A stretch of 64,000 bases of DNA from Cenococcum geophilum 1.58 (GCA_001692895.1 KV748182.1:3352341-3416340), one strand, 5' to 3'; positions 1 to 13,600 are shown, counted from the first letter of the stretch. Translations and numbers: made by a program. Notes: generated by a model not told the origin, from the sequence alone.

Positions 1-343
1 TTCCTAATAGGAATAGTCCCGTATAGGCTATTCGATCTATAGGTATTGGTAGCTTTACCCCTTCTTATGTAACTTTAAAGTGCATTTACATAAGGAATCC
101 CTTAAGCTTTAATCTCTCTTCTAAGTATCTCTTAATTAATAGTAACTTAATCTTCGCTACTTCTATCCTATTAACCCTTTCTTCTAGCGCCGCATTATTG
201 GTTATTAATTAGTTAACTATCTCTTGTAGTTATCTAACCGTTATAGGTTGCTGTAAGTTAGTATCTATTATACTGGTGTCGCCTCCTAACCGTGAAGTAG
301 TTGCCGCCGTTGATGGCGTTATAGTAGCTGCTTTTAGTGGCAT
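1..343 (-). pseudogene. Gypsy gag N-terminal fragment
   Basis: This is the start of a retrotransposon gag read on the minus strand, with its ATG at 341-343 (MPLKAATITPSTAATT...). It aligns with the gag start of the Gypsy element at 27990-28301 in both DNA and frame, and several CAA/CAG codons are stops. It runs off the window edge, so the rest of this element lies to the left. It is followed by a related LTR at 389-811, the expected order for a minus-strand element. Its family identity rests on that internal comparison. Confidence 0.75.
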
Positions 344-388
344 ATTGTTTGACTTTCTATATTTAATACCGTAACTAGGTAGTAATTG

Positions 389-811
389 TGTAACGAAACC
401 TTATAGCAAGTACTACGGTGGGCTCGTTATTAGGCTAGGTATATAGGTAATGTAAATTAGAGTTAACAACGTAATAATAACTGGTGGAGTGGTTGCCTAA
501 TAGATTAACTTTAATTATATTCTAAGAATTACTATAAGGAAGGAACTATCTAGGTAGGGACTAAGGGCCCTTAAATATATAACTGTACTCCTATAAAATC
601 CTTCTTATACGTAATATACGTATTGTATATATTATACGTACATTCCTCTTATACACTGCGTACACTGCGTATAACGTCATATAACCTTAGTTACTATTCC
701 TTATTATATAGCTCTACCGGTTCCATTCTGGACCGTGCTTATATTAGCTAACTAGCTTCTTCTAACTCTTCTCTAAGTAGTCGTAACATTGTACTTAAAG
801 CGTCTGTAACA
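389..811 (-). repeat. 5' LTR of a Gypsy element truncated by the window edge
   Basis: It starts TGTAACGAAACC and ends CTGTAACA, and aligns along its length with the LTRs at 2484-2883 and 28337-28756. It is 423 bp against 400 and 420 bp. It lies just outside the gag start at 343, so it is the 5' LTR of a minus-strand copy whose body extends left of the window. The exact right end rests on alignment with the other two copies; an earlier CGTAACA at 782-788 is the alternative. Confidence 0.75.
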
Positions 812-879
812 TCCCCTTAATTAGTTAGTACTTTATAAACAGGTAGTTAGTACACCAAACGCGTAGACACGCGTTTAGT

Positions 880-1560
880 ATACCAGGTGCTGTAATTATA
901 TAGATAAGTTTATAGCTCCTTAATCTAATATGCTAAGAAAAAGCTTATAAAGTGCGTTAAGAAACTAGATAATTCCCCCTACTATCTAGCAGTACGAGTT
1001 TTTAATCTAGAGTATTATCCGACTTTCTTAAAAGATTAGAATAATTATATCATAGTTAAAGGAGAAAAGAAGCTCTTTAGCGTATAAAAGTAATAGAAGA
1101 GATTTTGCAAGAAAGCAATAATTTTAGGTTTAACTATATTGTACGCAACTAAGAAAACTTAAAAGTCGCCTTTAGAGTTTAAAGAAAACCTCTCTGCCTT
1201 CTATAAGGCTTATCTTTAGTATTATTTAAAGTATACTTATCTATAGAGTCTAGATAAGTTTAATAACTATATTAATAAGAATCTAATTTTGCTTAATAGC
1301 TATATAACAGCTATTTAACAGTAAAATTAGCCTCTTTAGTATATAAGATTTCTATAATTCTTATAGCTTATAATTAAAGTTTTTTTAATACCTAGAATAA
1401 GTAATAAGCTAAAGAGAGTATTTTTAGGGGTTTAACGTTGCGTTCTATGGGATTGTATAAGAACTACTTTACAAATACTTAAGGTATTAGAGTGCGTAAA
1501 GGACTAGGCAGCTTATAAGATTATAAGTACTCTCTTATAGTTATATAAGGGATATATTAT
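880..1560 (+). pseudogene. hAT transposase C-terminal relic (RIP-degraded)
   Basis: In one plus-strand frame with many TAA/TAG stops, the translation carries the C-terminal hAT dimerisation signature. A stretch near 1371-1400 reads FLIPRISNKLKRVFLG, followed by LWDCIRTT and ILKVLECVKD near 1440-1505. This corresponds to the family pattern IP-x-S-x-E-x-ER-x-FSG followed by WDR and E-x-(I/V)-ECVKDW. Upstream residues (LDKFNNYINK near 1248) fit the usual lead-in. No terminal repeats or TSD were found, so its limits are approximate. The stops are of the CAA/CAG/TGG-to-TAA/TAG kind expected from RIP. Confidence 0.6.
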
Positions 1561-1634
1561 ATAATACTAAAGTAGGGGAGGGGAGTATATAAATAAAATA
1601 ATTTTAGGTAAAAGGTAACTACTAAAGGCGTATA

Positions 1635-2013
1635 CGTCAGGAAAAAATTTACTAGCATTTAGCTAGCATTTCGCTGCATTTTGCTGCATTAAAAAAGACT
1701 ATAGGCAGCTATATTTATATTATATATATAATTATTTTTAAATAGTGTATTAGATATAGTATATTATATAATTATTTTTAAATTACTTATAAATTATATA
1801 AGTTATTCTACTTCGAAATTATTTTTAAAAAAAGTAAAAATTTTCAAACCTTTTTTTTTTTAACTTTTTTTAGAAGTAGAATAACTTATATAATTTATAG
1901 GTAATTTAAAAAAAATTAATATATAATATATAAATATAGCTGCCTATAGTCTTTTTTAATGTAGCAAAATGCAGCGAAATATTGGCTAGATGCTGGTAAA
2001 TTTTCTCCTAACG
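1635..2013. mobile_element. Fold-back MITE with long inverted arms, TA target site
   Basis: A 379-bp AT-rich element whose two halves are inverted copies of each other. The left arm starts CGTCAGGAAAAAATTTACTA and contains GCTGCATT motifs and AAAAAAGACTATAGGCAGCT. The right arm is its reverse complement, ending TCCTAACG. The arms span roughly 170-180 bp each around a short T-rich centre near 1850. The dinucleotide TA flanks both ends (1633-1634, 2014-2015), as in Tc1/mariner-type insertions. It has no coding capacity. Superfamily assignment rests only on the TA duplication. Confidence 0.7.
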
Positions 2014-2015
2014 TA

Positions 2016-2483
2016 GGTGGCGTAGGTAAATATATACTAACTTTAAACTTAATAGATTATAAGTTTAAATCCCACTAATATTGTCCTTATTTAGAATTAG
2101 AAAATATAATTATCTAATATACTTTCCATTTTACTATATAAGATATTCTTAGGTAATATTACTATACTATAAGTAAACTCTACTTTTTATATAATATACC
2201 TATATAACTAACTACTCTTAGGATAAATAGGAGAAGGTCAAAGCTTTACTAGTAATTAATATAGAGGCTTAGGTGGGGGGTATATTAGAGAAGTAGGTAT
2301 AGATAGGGAGGCCCTTATATTACTTATATAAAGTAAAGAGCTAATTAATACTAGCCTTATAAGGCTTATATGGCAACTTTATATCGTCTAATAGGCCCTT
2401 ACCCCTTTACTAAATGTTAGAGTCTCTTAGGGTTCTATAATAGGTGCTATAGAAATTATAAATAGCGGGATTATAGGGCTTAA
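2016..2483. other. AT-rich degraded sequence, unassigned
   Basis: Between the fold-back element and the Gypsy 3' LTR. It is AT-rich with no open frame on either strand and no recognised motif. It may be the far part of the hAT relic or older RIP-degraded repeat. The last five bases (CTTAA) are the left TSD copy of the next element. Confidence 0.4.
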
Positions 2484-2883
2484 TGTAACGAAGCCTTATA
2501 GGAAATACTACGGTAGACTTGTTAATGGGCTAGGTATATAGGTATAGATTAGCCAACAACGCAAATAACTAGTAGAGTAGTCGCCTAATAGATTAACTCT
2601 AATTATATTCTAAGATTCACTACAAAGAAGAGAACTATCTAGGTAGGGACTATAGTCCTTTAAATACACAATACTGCGCCTAAGAAATACTAAGTACGTA
2701 AGGTATATAAATAGATCTTATAGATCTTATAGATTAACAGATCTCCTTTCGTAACTTATTATATAACTTAACTACCTCTTATCCTATAGTTTTACTAGTT
2801 CCAGCACCTCCCGTACTTCTACTACTAGTCTATTTATATCCCTTCTTAGTAGTTCTATTACTGCTAATATAAGGTCCATAATA
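2484..2883 (-). repeat. 3' LTR of the stack 1 Gypsy element
   Basis: A 400-bp LTR starting TGTAACGAAGCC. Its end CCATAATA is the RIP-changed form of CCGTAACA seen in the partner. It lacks two copies of a 10-bp unit (GTACGTAAGG) that is tandemly repeated in the partner LTR near 28551-28582, which explains the 20-bp length difference. Confidence 0.85.
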
Positions 2884-4342
2884 CTATCCCCCTCCTCTTT
2901 ATTTTCGTCCTTAAAGATATCTTACATCTCTAAGTTGTTTATTAGAGGTATAGCATTCCCATCTTTAATTTAATAACCTTTATTGTTACTTATTATACTA
3001 AAGGTAACTTTATCCTCGTCCACTAATTGTTATAATTGTGTGGTACTTAAGATCCTTTCTTTTAGTAAAGTTATGCCGTCCTATTCTTATTATGCGGAGA
3101 AGAAATTAGTATATATTGCGATTACGGCTTTATCCAGTTACCAACCTTCTTTTTATACTAGGTGCATAAAAGCGAATATACGGTTATCCTACGATATTTA
3201 ATCCGTCTCTAACGCTAAATATACGCGTTTTATTAGTCTTTAAAGTTTTTAACTTCCTTATCTAATTTACTATAGGGTCCCATATTTAATCCAAAGCTAA
3301 AAAGCTTAAGGACTCTCTTATTACAGCTTATAATAAGCTCCGTTATTCCTCTAAAGAGTTTACCTATCTCCTAGAAGCTTAGCGTTACACATTTAAGCTT
3401 TATTAGACTATATTTGCTTAATTAATTTATCTTAAGAAGGTTTATAAGAAAGTCCGCTCTAAAGAGTACCGTTTAATAGAGTAAGGTCTCCGTAAGCTTA
3501 AGGCTAAAAAGGCTAAAAAGGATTCCAGTTAAGTTAAGGCGGAAAATACGCTAGCGGTAGATCCTTTAGGTAATTTGGCTTGTCTATTACCTTTAACTAA
3601 TCCCTTTATCTTTAGCTCCTTCTTAATATTACCTAACCTATTTTTCTTTAATACTTCTATACCTTTCCTATAGCATTCTTTAAGTTCTATAATAGCTCCT
3701 AGGTAGTCTTATTATAGCCTATCCACTTAACCTTAACCTATATTTTATTGTTAATATCCTTATAACTAATAATCCCTAAAACTTGCTATTTGTCTTCCTT
3801 TTATCCTCTATACGTGTCTACCTTATAAATTAGTAGCTTAACATTTCTGTATGCTAGCTCTAGCATTATAATATACTATATAAGGAATATTTTTATTTTA
3901 GCTAGTAGGTTTAACTTAAATATAACTAGTAAAATCCTTTATGTAATTTTAAAAGGTCCTAATTTAACATAGTCTAACTTTTTACTTAGTCGTTAACTCT
4001 TAAAATTTTTATATAATAGCCATACTTTATCCCCCTCCTTAAGATCTAGTCCCTTAGATCTCTTAGCGTTATAGTACCTTTTTATTCTTTTTTATACTTT
4101 TTTTACTAATTCTATAAGGTCTATATAAAGATTTATTAACATTTTTATTCTTTCTTTAGCTGTACTACTTATTTTCTTTACTTATTATAGTAATAATAAT
4201 ATTCTTAGTTTATATCCGTAATTTACCTTAAATAGTAATATACCTATTCCTTTTTGTGGCGTTATATTGTATATAAACTATATAACTAGTAATAATAATA
4301 CCTAATTATTCTATGCATAATTAATATAATGCCTTAGATATT
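2884..4342 (-). pseudogene. Gypsy integrase C-terminal part with GPF motif
   Basis: On the minus strand from 4342 leftward, the broken frame reads like the end of a Gypsy integrase. It contains a GDKVWLL segment, then SKKLDYVKLGPFKI, which is the GPY/F module, and LELAYRNVKLL further on, near 3830-4250. TAA/TAG stops interrupt it. It is the direct continuation of the integrase core at 16904 onward, from which it was separated by the chromovirus insertion. The remaining 0.7 kb up to the 3' LTR is degraded and may hold the chromodomain region; I could not recognise it. Confidence 0.7.
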
Positions 4343-4535
4343 TATTACGGAACCCTACCGTAGGGGCCTCTATAGGAGAGCCTCGTGCTCTTATATACAC
4401 CTTACGTACAGCTTATATTAGCTACGCGTAGGTATATTACCTCCTTACGCCCTCAACCCTTATAATTAATCGCGTAACGTCTTATAGACTCCTTAAATAC
4501 ATACGCTCTATAGCTACTACCCCCGTCCCGTAATA
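4343..4535 (+). repeat. 5' LTR of the chromovirus in stack 1
   Basis: 193 bp, starting TATTACGGAACCC (RIP-altered TGTTACGG) and ending CCCGTAATA. It aligns gap-free with 16706-16898. The 3' copy retains more C and G, such as CTCGCGTATACC against CTTATATACACC here, so this copy is the more mutated of the pair. Confidence 0.87.
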
Positions 4536-4639
4536 TTATATTACGCCTTTTTTACTACTAACACTTAGCCTACGACTAATTCTACGTCTTTGTAATACCG
4601 TAGGCGCTGCTAAAAGCAGCGTGTTTATAAGTTACCCTA

Positions 4640-7600
4640 CTCTATACTTCTAAGGAACCTATAATAGTAAGATAATATTCCTTACTAGCCATTGTATTAA
4701 ACTAAAGAATAATCCAATACCTATACTTAACCTACGCCGCTAATTAACCCTAGGAGAATTTAACTTATTAGCCCTAGCTTTAACCCCTAAGGGGAAGCCT
4801 AGTGGCTTAAAAGATTATAATAACCTTAATAAGGTAGATATCGATCATATTTTATCCTTTATTAACTATATAACTACGGATAAGCAAGCGGAAGAGCTAC
4901 TACCTATTAAAATTGAAATATAAGACGCCGAGATGTTTATAAAAAAGGTAGCATAAGAACCTAATAAATACTACCGCCTTTTATAGAACTACCACCTAAA
5001 GCTTATACGAGCTAAAATGCGTACTGCTTAAGATTGCGATATTATCTAAGACCTGCAAACTTATAAGGCGCTTACTAATAACACACGCTAAGAGACTAAA
5101 GACGACCTCTATATGTTTAAACACGACGTCTAACAGTTAAAGAAGGCTAAGATTGCACTTATTACTACGGTTACTAAAAAAGATGGCACAATTAAATACT
5201 TATAATTTTAGCTTAATAAGCACATTTATAATAACGCTAGACACCTCTTTATTATATATAACGCTACCTAAGTCTCTACGCCCCTAGTAACTTTACCTAC
5301 TTAACGCTTAACGGAGGGTTAGCGCTAAGCAGCCTTACCTAATAGGAACCCCTACTAAAGCAGCAATAATAAAAGCCATAATAATTAAACCTAAGCTATT
5401 ACTATAGGGTCTAATATATGCTACCTTAATCCCCTAGTTTTTTAGGGAGACCGCAAGGAATATAGCTACTAGAAAATATAAATCCGTAAAAAACTAACCT
5501 AGAGCGCCTACCTTTTTCCTACGGAAGATATTAAGATTGGTTATATTATTAGGCGAATAAAGAGTATACTATTTAACAGACTCTTCGCCTAATGGGAAAC
5601 TAATAGCCCCTAGAAGTAGTAGTTCTACTAAAAAGTCCTCAATAATTTTAACCTAATATACCGCGACTATAACCTATTGGCCACTAGCTAAGCTAAACTA
5701 CGTACCCTAAAGATAAACCCTACTAAATTATTTAATAAATTCTATATTAAATTCTAGGAATACCCTAGAGCCCTTATCTAAGATAATACTAAAGACTAGA
5801 AGGACCTCCTTAAAAAAGTTACTTATCGCCTTAGTTACGCAGCCGCTAGCTATAACTATAACAATATTTATAATATAGTAGTAGCTTTACGGAAGATCGA
5901 ACGACAACTAAATTAGATTACTACTACTAACCCTTGCTTAAAGACCTCTCTATAAAAGCCTTCTAGGCCTACTAAACCTATATATAAGCCACTAACGCCT
6001 ATTACCTTAAGTGCTACTAGAGCTAATATCAATTTGTCTATACTAACCTTCCTATAAAAACTCCTAGATAGAGAGCGCGAGCTACTCTAGAAACTAGAAT
6101 GCTGCTATAGATGCCGTTAAGAAGGCTGCTATTATAATAACCCAAACTGCCTAATAGCTAGGTTTAGTAGCCGCCGCCTAATACCCCAAATACTAAATAC
6201 ATTGCTATATACCACTACCGTATAAGATAAAGATATAGTAATAGCGGTAGAGTTGGATATAGAAGTGGAAAACGCTAAGTCCTAGCTCTAAGTCATAGGT
6301 TAAAACACCCTAATAATGGAGGGATCTATATATCAGCCTGCTTAATAAATAATTTAGTAAAGATAAATAGATAGAAATAGATGGTTTTATCTATAATAGG
6401 AACTACTACTAAAAATCAATATAAAAGCCGTTCTATAATTAATTGCGGAGCTACTAATAAATTTACAGATACCTAATTTGTATACACTTATAATCTACTT
6501 ACCTTACTTCTTATTAAAGCCCGCGCCCTATAACTTACTAACGGTAGCTATACCATATAGAAGATTACCTATATAGTATAACTCTACCTAGATATAAATA
6601 GGCACCAGGAAGAACTCTAGGCCTATATTATACTACTTACTAACTACCCTATTATCCTTAGAATAAACTAGCTTAAATAATATAACCCCGCTATTAACTG
6701 GAAGAAAAAAGAAGTAATCTTTAACTCTAAATACTATAGAGAGACTTACCTAGGGTATAGCCTAGCCGCCTCTATTTACTCCCTAGGATATTAACCTATA
6801 GAACCCCTTATTACCTTATCTATAACTAACTACTACTATATAAGTGCCCGGCCTTTTACCGTATAGTATATAGGAAAGGCTAAACTGTTACCGCAGCTTC
6901 CTAATTATAACTATATAAGCTTAATAAAGAATAGGACTATATCCTCTATAGTAATAGGATAGATATAGTCGACCTTATAAAAGACGACGCCCCTATAGAA
7001 CTCTATGGACTTTTACCTTTAGACTTTAAGAAGTTTATAAAGCTTAAAAAGGACTTACTAATAAGGAACTCCGTAAGCTCCTCCTTAAAAGGTACTATAA
7101 CTTTACTAATATATGCTTATAAAAGGGCATAGATACACTCCCTCTATATTAATATAATAACTATACCATTAATATTAAATAAAGAAAAATGCTACCTTAT
7201 AAGAGACCCTACCTAATATTAAAAGACGAACTTTTAGTTATAAAAAAGTATATTAACGAGCACCTTAATAAAGGATTTATNTGTNCTNGTATATTACTAN
7301 TANCNNCCCCTATNCTTCTCGCTAAAAANCTAAAAGGAGGTATTTAATTCTATATTAACTATAAAGGACTTAACGCTATTATAATTAAAAACCGATACCT
7401 AGTACCGCTTATACGTAAGACCTTTAAGCAGCTTAGTTAAGCCAAAATTTATACTAAGCTTAATATTATCGCTGCCTTTAACTATTTTTAAATACGGGAA
7501 GGTAATAAATAGAAAACCGCATTTATATCGCGCTTTAGCTAATTTAAATATACTATTATACCCTTCGGCGTATATAACGGCCTAGGCACCTTTTAAAGCT

Positions 7601-10214
7601 ATATTAATAACGCCTTATAGGACTACTTTAATAACTTCTACTCTACGTACCTGGATAATATACTTATTTATAGTAATAACCCTTCTAAGTATACTAAATA
7701 TATTTAAAAGGTCCTATAGCGCCTTAAGGACGTAGGACTTTATATTAATTTAAAGAAATATAAATTCTTAGTTATAGAAGTAAAATACCTTAAACTAATT
7801 ATTACTACTAAGGGTGTCTGTATAGACCCTAAGAAAGTATATATAATTACCAAATAGCAAGCCCTTAATTGTATTAAGAATATATAAGCCTTCCTTAGTT
7901 TCGCTAACTTCTATTAGAAATTTATATACAACTTCTTAGGCGTAGTAATACTACTTATAGCAATAATGCAAACAAAGGGCCTTTCTATAAAAGGAAGAAA
8001 AACGCACCTATACTTTACCTAGATGCCTAAATATAAGAAGGCGTTCTAAGACCTTAAAAATACCTTTACCAAAGTACCTATCCTAGCTTACTTTATACTA
8101 GGATAACAACTCTATCTTAAAACTAACTCCTTAAACTATATAAACATAGGCATCCTCTCCTAAATAGGTAATAACGGTCTCCTTTACCTAGTTATATTTT
8201 ACTTGTCTAAGCTTATACTATAAAAGTATAACTATAAGATCTATAATAAAGAACTTCTTATAATTATATAAGCGTTTAAAGAATTCTAACTAGAACTCTC
8301 CTTAGTAGAGCCTAACTAGCTAACTAAAGTCCTTACGGACTATTGTAACCTTAAGTACTTTATAACTATAAAGCAGCTAAATTAATACTAGGCACGTTAA
8401 AACGAGTTTCTCTTTAGTTTTAACTTTAAAATTATATATAGATTAGGAGTATAAGGTACTAAACCTAATAGCCTAACACGCCACTCGCAAGACCTTTCTT
8501 AGTCTAAAAATAACCCCTATAATTAGTTCCAATAATAAACAATCCTAAAAGCACGAAATTTGGCCCTAGGTATACTACCTATAATAGAGCTAACTATACC
8601 TTAGCTTTATACTACAGAACTAGAGTTATCTCCTAAAATTAATAAGCTTATTACTATAGTATATAATACCTCTGTTAACCTACTACTGTATTAACTTATC
8701 GCCGTAAAGACTGCTAGCGCCCATATACTACCTACTAACCTCTAAAGCTTAAGCTAGATTAATATAGCAGCCTTAGAAGTAAAAGAGAACAGGCTCTATT
8801 ATAGAGGCCGTCTATTTATCCCTAACTTAGAAAATCTATAACGGCAACTAATCTAAATAGCCTATAACCTCCAATTAAGCGGCTACCTAGGTAAAGAAGG
8901 GACCTATAAGCTTTTTAGCCGATACTACTTCTAGCTAAAAATAATAGACTTAGTTAAACGCTTTATAGGCGCCTACTACAGTTATAGGCGCGCTAAAGCC
9001 TTTAATATAAAGTACTAAGGACTACTATACCCTCTACTAGTACCTATATAACAATAGGCAGATATTACTATAGATTTAATTATTAACCTACTACCCTATA
9101 AACAACACGGCCGTACTTATAAGAACATCCTTATAATAATATACCGACTTATAAAAGAGCGCCACTACGTCCTAACTAAAGGCGTAGCTATTAGCGACGT
9201 TACTAACGCCTTTCTTTATAAAATCTACCGACTATATAGGCTACCTAACTTAATTACGTCCGACTAAGGTATATAATTTAACTCTAATATAGAGACAAAT
9301 CTGCTAATGCCTTAGCATCTCTATTAAGATATCTATATCCTTCTACTATAAAACCGCTAGGTAATTAGAAAACGCTAATACTAGTATAAAAGCGTACCTA
9401 TAATAGGTAGTCGCCTATAGTTAAGATAACTAGGTAAATTTGTAGCGAATAACTACGTTTTAACTACTACAGGACTTACCCCATTCTTCGCGAATAAGGG
9501 TTATTACCCCTAATCTAGTATAGAGCCACTAGAACCTATTAATAAAAAACCACTATATAGAAAACGCTTTAAGATGCTATTTACTAACTAGTATATAGAC
9601 TGTATAAAAAATCTACTTAACTACTGCAAGGAAGAAATAGCCTAGGCTTAAGTAAAATAGGCCTACTTTACCAACTATTATAGAACGCCACTACCAGAGA
9701 TACGTGTTGGCAACTAGGTATAGCTAGATATATATAATATCTCTATATAAAGGCCTATAAAGTTACTTAATTATAAGAACCTTAGCCCCTATTTAATTAA
9801 ATAAGTTATTAATAGGGGAGCCGTATATAAGCTAGAGCTCCTACTTGCCCTAGCCACCTATAGGATATAGCCTATATTTTACCTATAGCTACTATACCTC
9901 TATTAGCCTAACCCCTTACTAGGGTAGATATAGCCTAAACCCCTACTAGTACTAATCTAAGATAAGAATAAAGATAAAAACCATAAGGAGTGGACCATTA
10001 AACGAATTATTAACTCTAAATACTTTAGTAAAGGTAGAGGATAACGGCTCTACTACAGAGCTATATATATAGGATTTAATATAAACTAGCCAGAATAGTA
10101 ACTATGGGAAGACTTTAAAAACGCAAAGGACATAATTAGCGACTTTTACTATATAAACCTATAGAAACTGGGCCTAAGTAGAGATTTTATACCTAATCCT
10201 CTATAGGAGCCCTT
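4640..10214 (+). pseudogene. Chromovirus gag-pol remains
   Basis: Broken plus-strand coding sequence of one Gypsy gag-pol. Gag occupies about 4.64-5.4 kb and more. RT starts near 7240 (NEHLNKGFI...), with a catalytic box YLDNILIYSNN near 7648-7680, where family members have YLDD; a G-to-A change explains the N. RNase H follows near 8.0-8.4 kb. The integrase core at 8.96-9.4 kb keeps DITIDLI and a TSD motif. A chromodomain lies at about 9980-10165 (EWTIKRIINSKYF ... LWEDFKNAKDIISDFY). Dozens of in-frame TAA/TAG stops replace glutamine and tryptophan codons. It ends where the next element was inserted. Confidence 0.8.
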
Positions 10215-10424
10215 TATTACGGCTTGTATAAATGCCTCTAAACCAAAGCTTGTAGAATACTATATTACGAAAATACTAAGCTAAAGAGAAGGAAAAGGGG
10301 TCGCTAGGACCAATATAAACAAATATATAAGGTAAGCCGCTAAGGCGCTAGCTTTAGGCGGGCCAATCGCAGGTCAGCAGAATATGGCAAAATTTAGCAG
10401 GTAACGTGCGATAGCGCCGTTACA
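10215..10424 (-). repeat. 3' LTR of the nested minus-strand Gypsy element
   Basis: 210 bp, from TATTACGGCTTG to GCGCCGTTACA, aligned base for base with 16190-16399 apart from scattered transitions. The polypurine tract lies immediately to the right on the minus strand. Confidence 0.9.
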
Positions 10425-10699
10425 TCACCCCCCTCTTTAAAAGAAAGCCTGCCCTTAGGCTTAGTTAGAAATAGGGTAGCACTAGGCTTATAAATATAGG
10501 ATTATAAAATATAAGATAAGGAGACAAAAGGGATATAAGTATATCTAGACTAAGTATAAAGGGCGATTGTGGGCTAAGTAGAAGCACTAGGCTAGAAAAA
10601 GTAGCCATTAAAAGTCTTAGCACGGATCTAACTAATTAGACAACTTTAACCGGCGGTCAAAGTTCCTAGATATCTAAAATTTTACGGTACTAGCAGAAA

Positions 10700-13600
10700 A
10701 CAGCAAAATATGGCAGAATTTGGCAGATAGCTATATTAGGGCTCTAGGGCGTTTTTATCCCTATATTCTTCTAGTAACTTATTATCTTTATTATACTAGC
10801 ATTCTATCCATTTGTCTAGGTACTTTAGGGGTCTAGGCATATTAGGGTATTAGTTATAGAACTCTTTAAGCTTCTAGGGGCAGCCTATAAAGTTCTATAT
10901 AGGGTACTAAGTTAGGTTAGGATTATAGCCCTTCTATTAGATATAGTATTTTAGCGTTCCCCATACTATCTTATAGGCTAGTATTTTATTAACCTCCCAT
11001 TTATTATTACCGTTTACTTAAACTAGTAGGGGAGGCTTGTTCTTTTATCTAGGCAATAAGTTATTTATAGCTTTTTGTAACTTATCTAGTAAGAAAATAG
11101 GGTAAACCCTAATTAAATCTAGGAGCTTTATCTTATACGAGTTACCTATCTTTTTAAAAACCTTATACGGTCCTACTATTTAGTAGTCCAGCTTATAGCT
11201 AGGTCATTTAGTCTTCTAATTCCTTATTATAACCCAGACTATATTACTAGGGGCAAAATCGGGCTCTTAACGGTGTTTGTTCGCCTACTATTCTATTAAC
11301 CTTTAAGCTTTTTCTAGGTTTTTGCGGGCTACCGTCTAAACTTCCTCTAATTATTTAGTATACTATTAGGCCTTAGCATAGAATAGCTTCTCTTATAAAG
11401 TCTAGGGTTCTTCTAGCCTTTTTTAGTTAAAGCTTATACGGGGTAAGTATCCCATTTCTAGCTAAATTAGGGTTTACCCTATAAAGTTATAGGATAGGGT
11501 TGCTTACGCGTAGTCTATTAAGGGTAGTAGTTTAGACTAATTATCTTAGAAATAGTTAATAAAGGGCCTAAGCCTCTAGTCCAGGTACTAATTTATAATC
11601 TCTATCTAACCGTCTGTCTAGGGGTAATAAGCTATAAAAAGCTTTAGCTTAATGCCTAAAATCTAGGTAAACTTATTCTAGAAGGCCGATATAAACTATA
11701 GCCTATAATTAGATATAATAGTATCTAGTAGTCCGTAGATTTAGTAGACATAATAGATATATAGCCAGGCTACCTCTTTAGCATTAATATTCTTATAACA
11801 GGGAATTAAAAACAGGTGTTTACTAAAGCGGTTAACTATAACTATAACCATATCGTATCTATTACAGTCCCTAAGTAGTTTATAGAAGTCTATAGAGATA
11901 TACTACCAAGGGCGCTCTAGTATTAAAAGTGGCTTAAGTAGTCCTAGGGTCTTATCCTATGGGATTATAGCCCTCTAGCAGTCTTCGCAGTTCTATATAT
12001 ATTAATTAATATCCGCAACCATTCTCGGCTAATAGTAGCGGTAGTTAATAATTTTACGGGTCTTATTCTTACCAGGATATACTATAAAGACTTAGCAATA
12101 AGCTTCGCGGATTAGTTTAGTCCGTAGATTATTAATATTAGGGACTATAAGCCGCTCCTAATATAAGAGCAATCCTTCCTCCGTCTTAAAATTAGGGTCT
12201 CCTTTTATAGCTTATTCGCGAAGGGCCCTTAGGGCGTCAGCTATACAATTTACAGTTAAAAGGCGGTCAATTAGCCCTATTAGCTTATCTAAAGACTCCT
12301 TTATTAATACTAGCTCGTTTTACTAGAAGTCTAGCTCCTTAAGGATCCGTAGATTAAGCTATTCTAGATAAAGGAGGGCACGCGTTTAATATTAGGTCTT
12401 TAGCTTATCCTAGGGTCCTATATCTTATTCTCTTTAGGTTAGAGTATTAGCCTTAAAGTTTTACTTACCAGAACAATATATAATCGTAAAAAAGAATTAG
12501 GAGAGTATTTTAGCCCACTAGGCTTATTATCTAGTAAGCTACTTTATAGTTATAAAGTACTCTAGGGCTTTATAATCTGTATATATCTTAATTCAGGAGT
12601 TCGTACCTTTAAGCTCTACACACTATTAAAAAAATAATTAAATAATAGCTAGCATTTCTTTATTATATACTTTATAGTTACACTTAACTAAGTCTATTAT
12701 CTTTAAAAAGAAAGCCATAAGGTACCATTCGCCGTCTAGATATAACTGTAATAGGATTCCTACTACAACCCTATTAGAGGCGTCCGTTTCTAGTATTAAT
12801 TTAAGGTCTAGGTTATAGTAATAAAGGATTAGAAAAGAAATAAGCCAATCCTTTATCTCTTTAAAGGCTTCTATATAGCTATTATTAAAAACAAAAGGTA
12901 TATCCTTCCTGGTTAGTCGTATAAAAGGTTTTACTATAATTCTATAGTTATAAATAAACCGGTAGTAGAAGTTATAAAAGCTAAGAAAGGATTAAATTCC
13001 TTTTACTATATAAGGGGGCTTCCAGTTATAAATTGCCTCTACCTTCTTAGGGTTAACCTTAATTCCTTCTATAGTCACAATAAACCTAAAGTATTTTATA
13101 CGTTTTACCCCAAACTCGCATTTCTTAATATTAACTTATAAGCCCGCGTTCCGTAGTCTCTCCAGAACCTTCTTAATATAAACTTAATACTCAAGTTTAT
13201 TATCCAAGTATATAAAAATATCGTCTAGGTATACCGTGCAGAATTTATTAAGATAATTAAAAAGAACATTATTTATATACCTTTAGTATATAGCTAGTCC
13301 GTTTATTAGTCCAAAAGGAAGAACTTTATATTTATAGAAACTATAATAGGTACAAAACGTTATTAAATCTTTAAATATAGGGTCTATCCTAATTTAATAG
13401 AAAGCTTAGCGGATATTAAGTTTAGTAAAGATCTTTACCTAGCTTAGACATACAAGGGTCTTATTAATTAAAGGAATAAAATACTAGTCCTTTTAGGTAA
13501 TAGCGTTTAGCTTTTAATAGTTAATACAAAAACAAAGGCCTCTATTAGGCTTTTTTATAAACAGGATAGGGGAAGTAAAAGGGGCTTAACTTAGCTTAAT

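Noticed and set aside
2983..3201. 72-codon plus-strand frame
   Set aside because: Antisense to the 3' end of the Gypsy element; no family features.
7281..7329. Run of ambiguous bases in RT (also single N at 31613 and 39834)
   Set aside because: Sequencing or consensus uncertainty in repeats, not biology; codons there were not interpreted.
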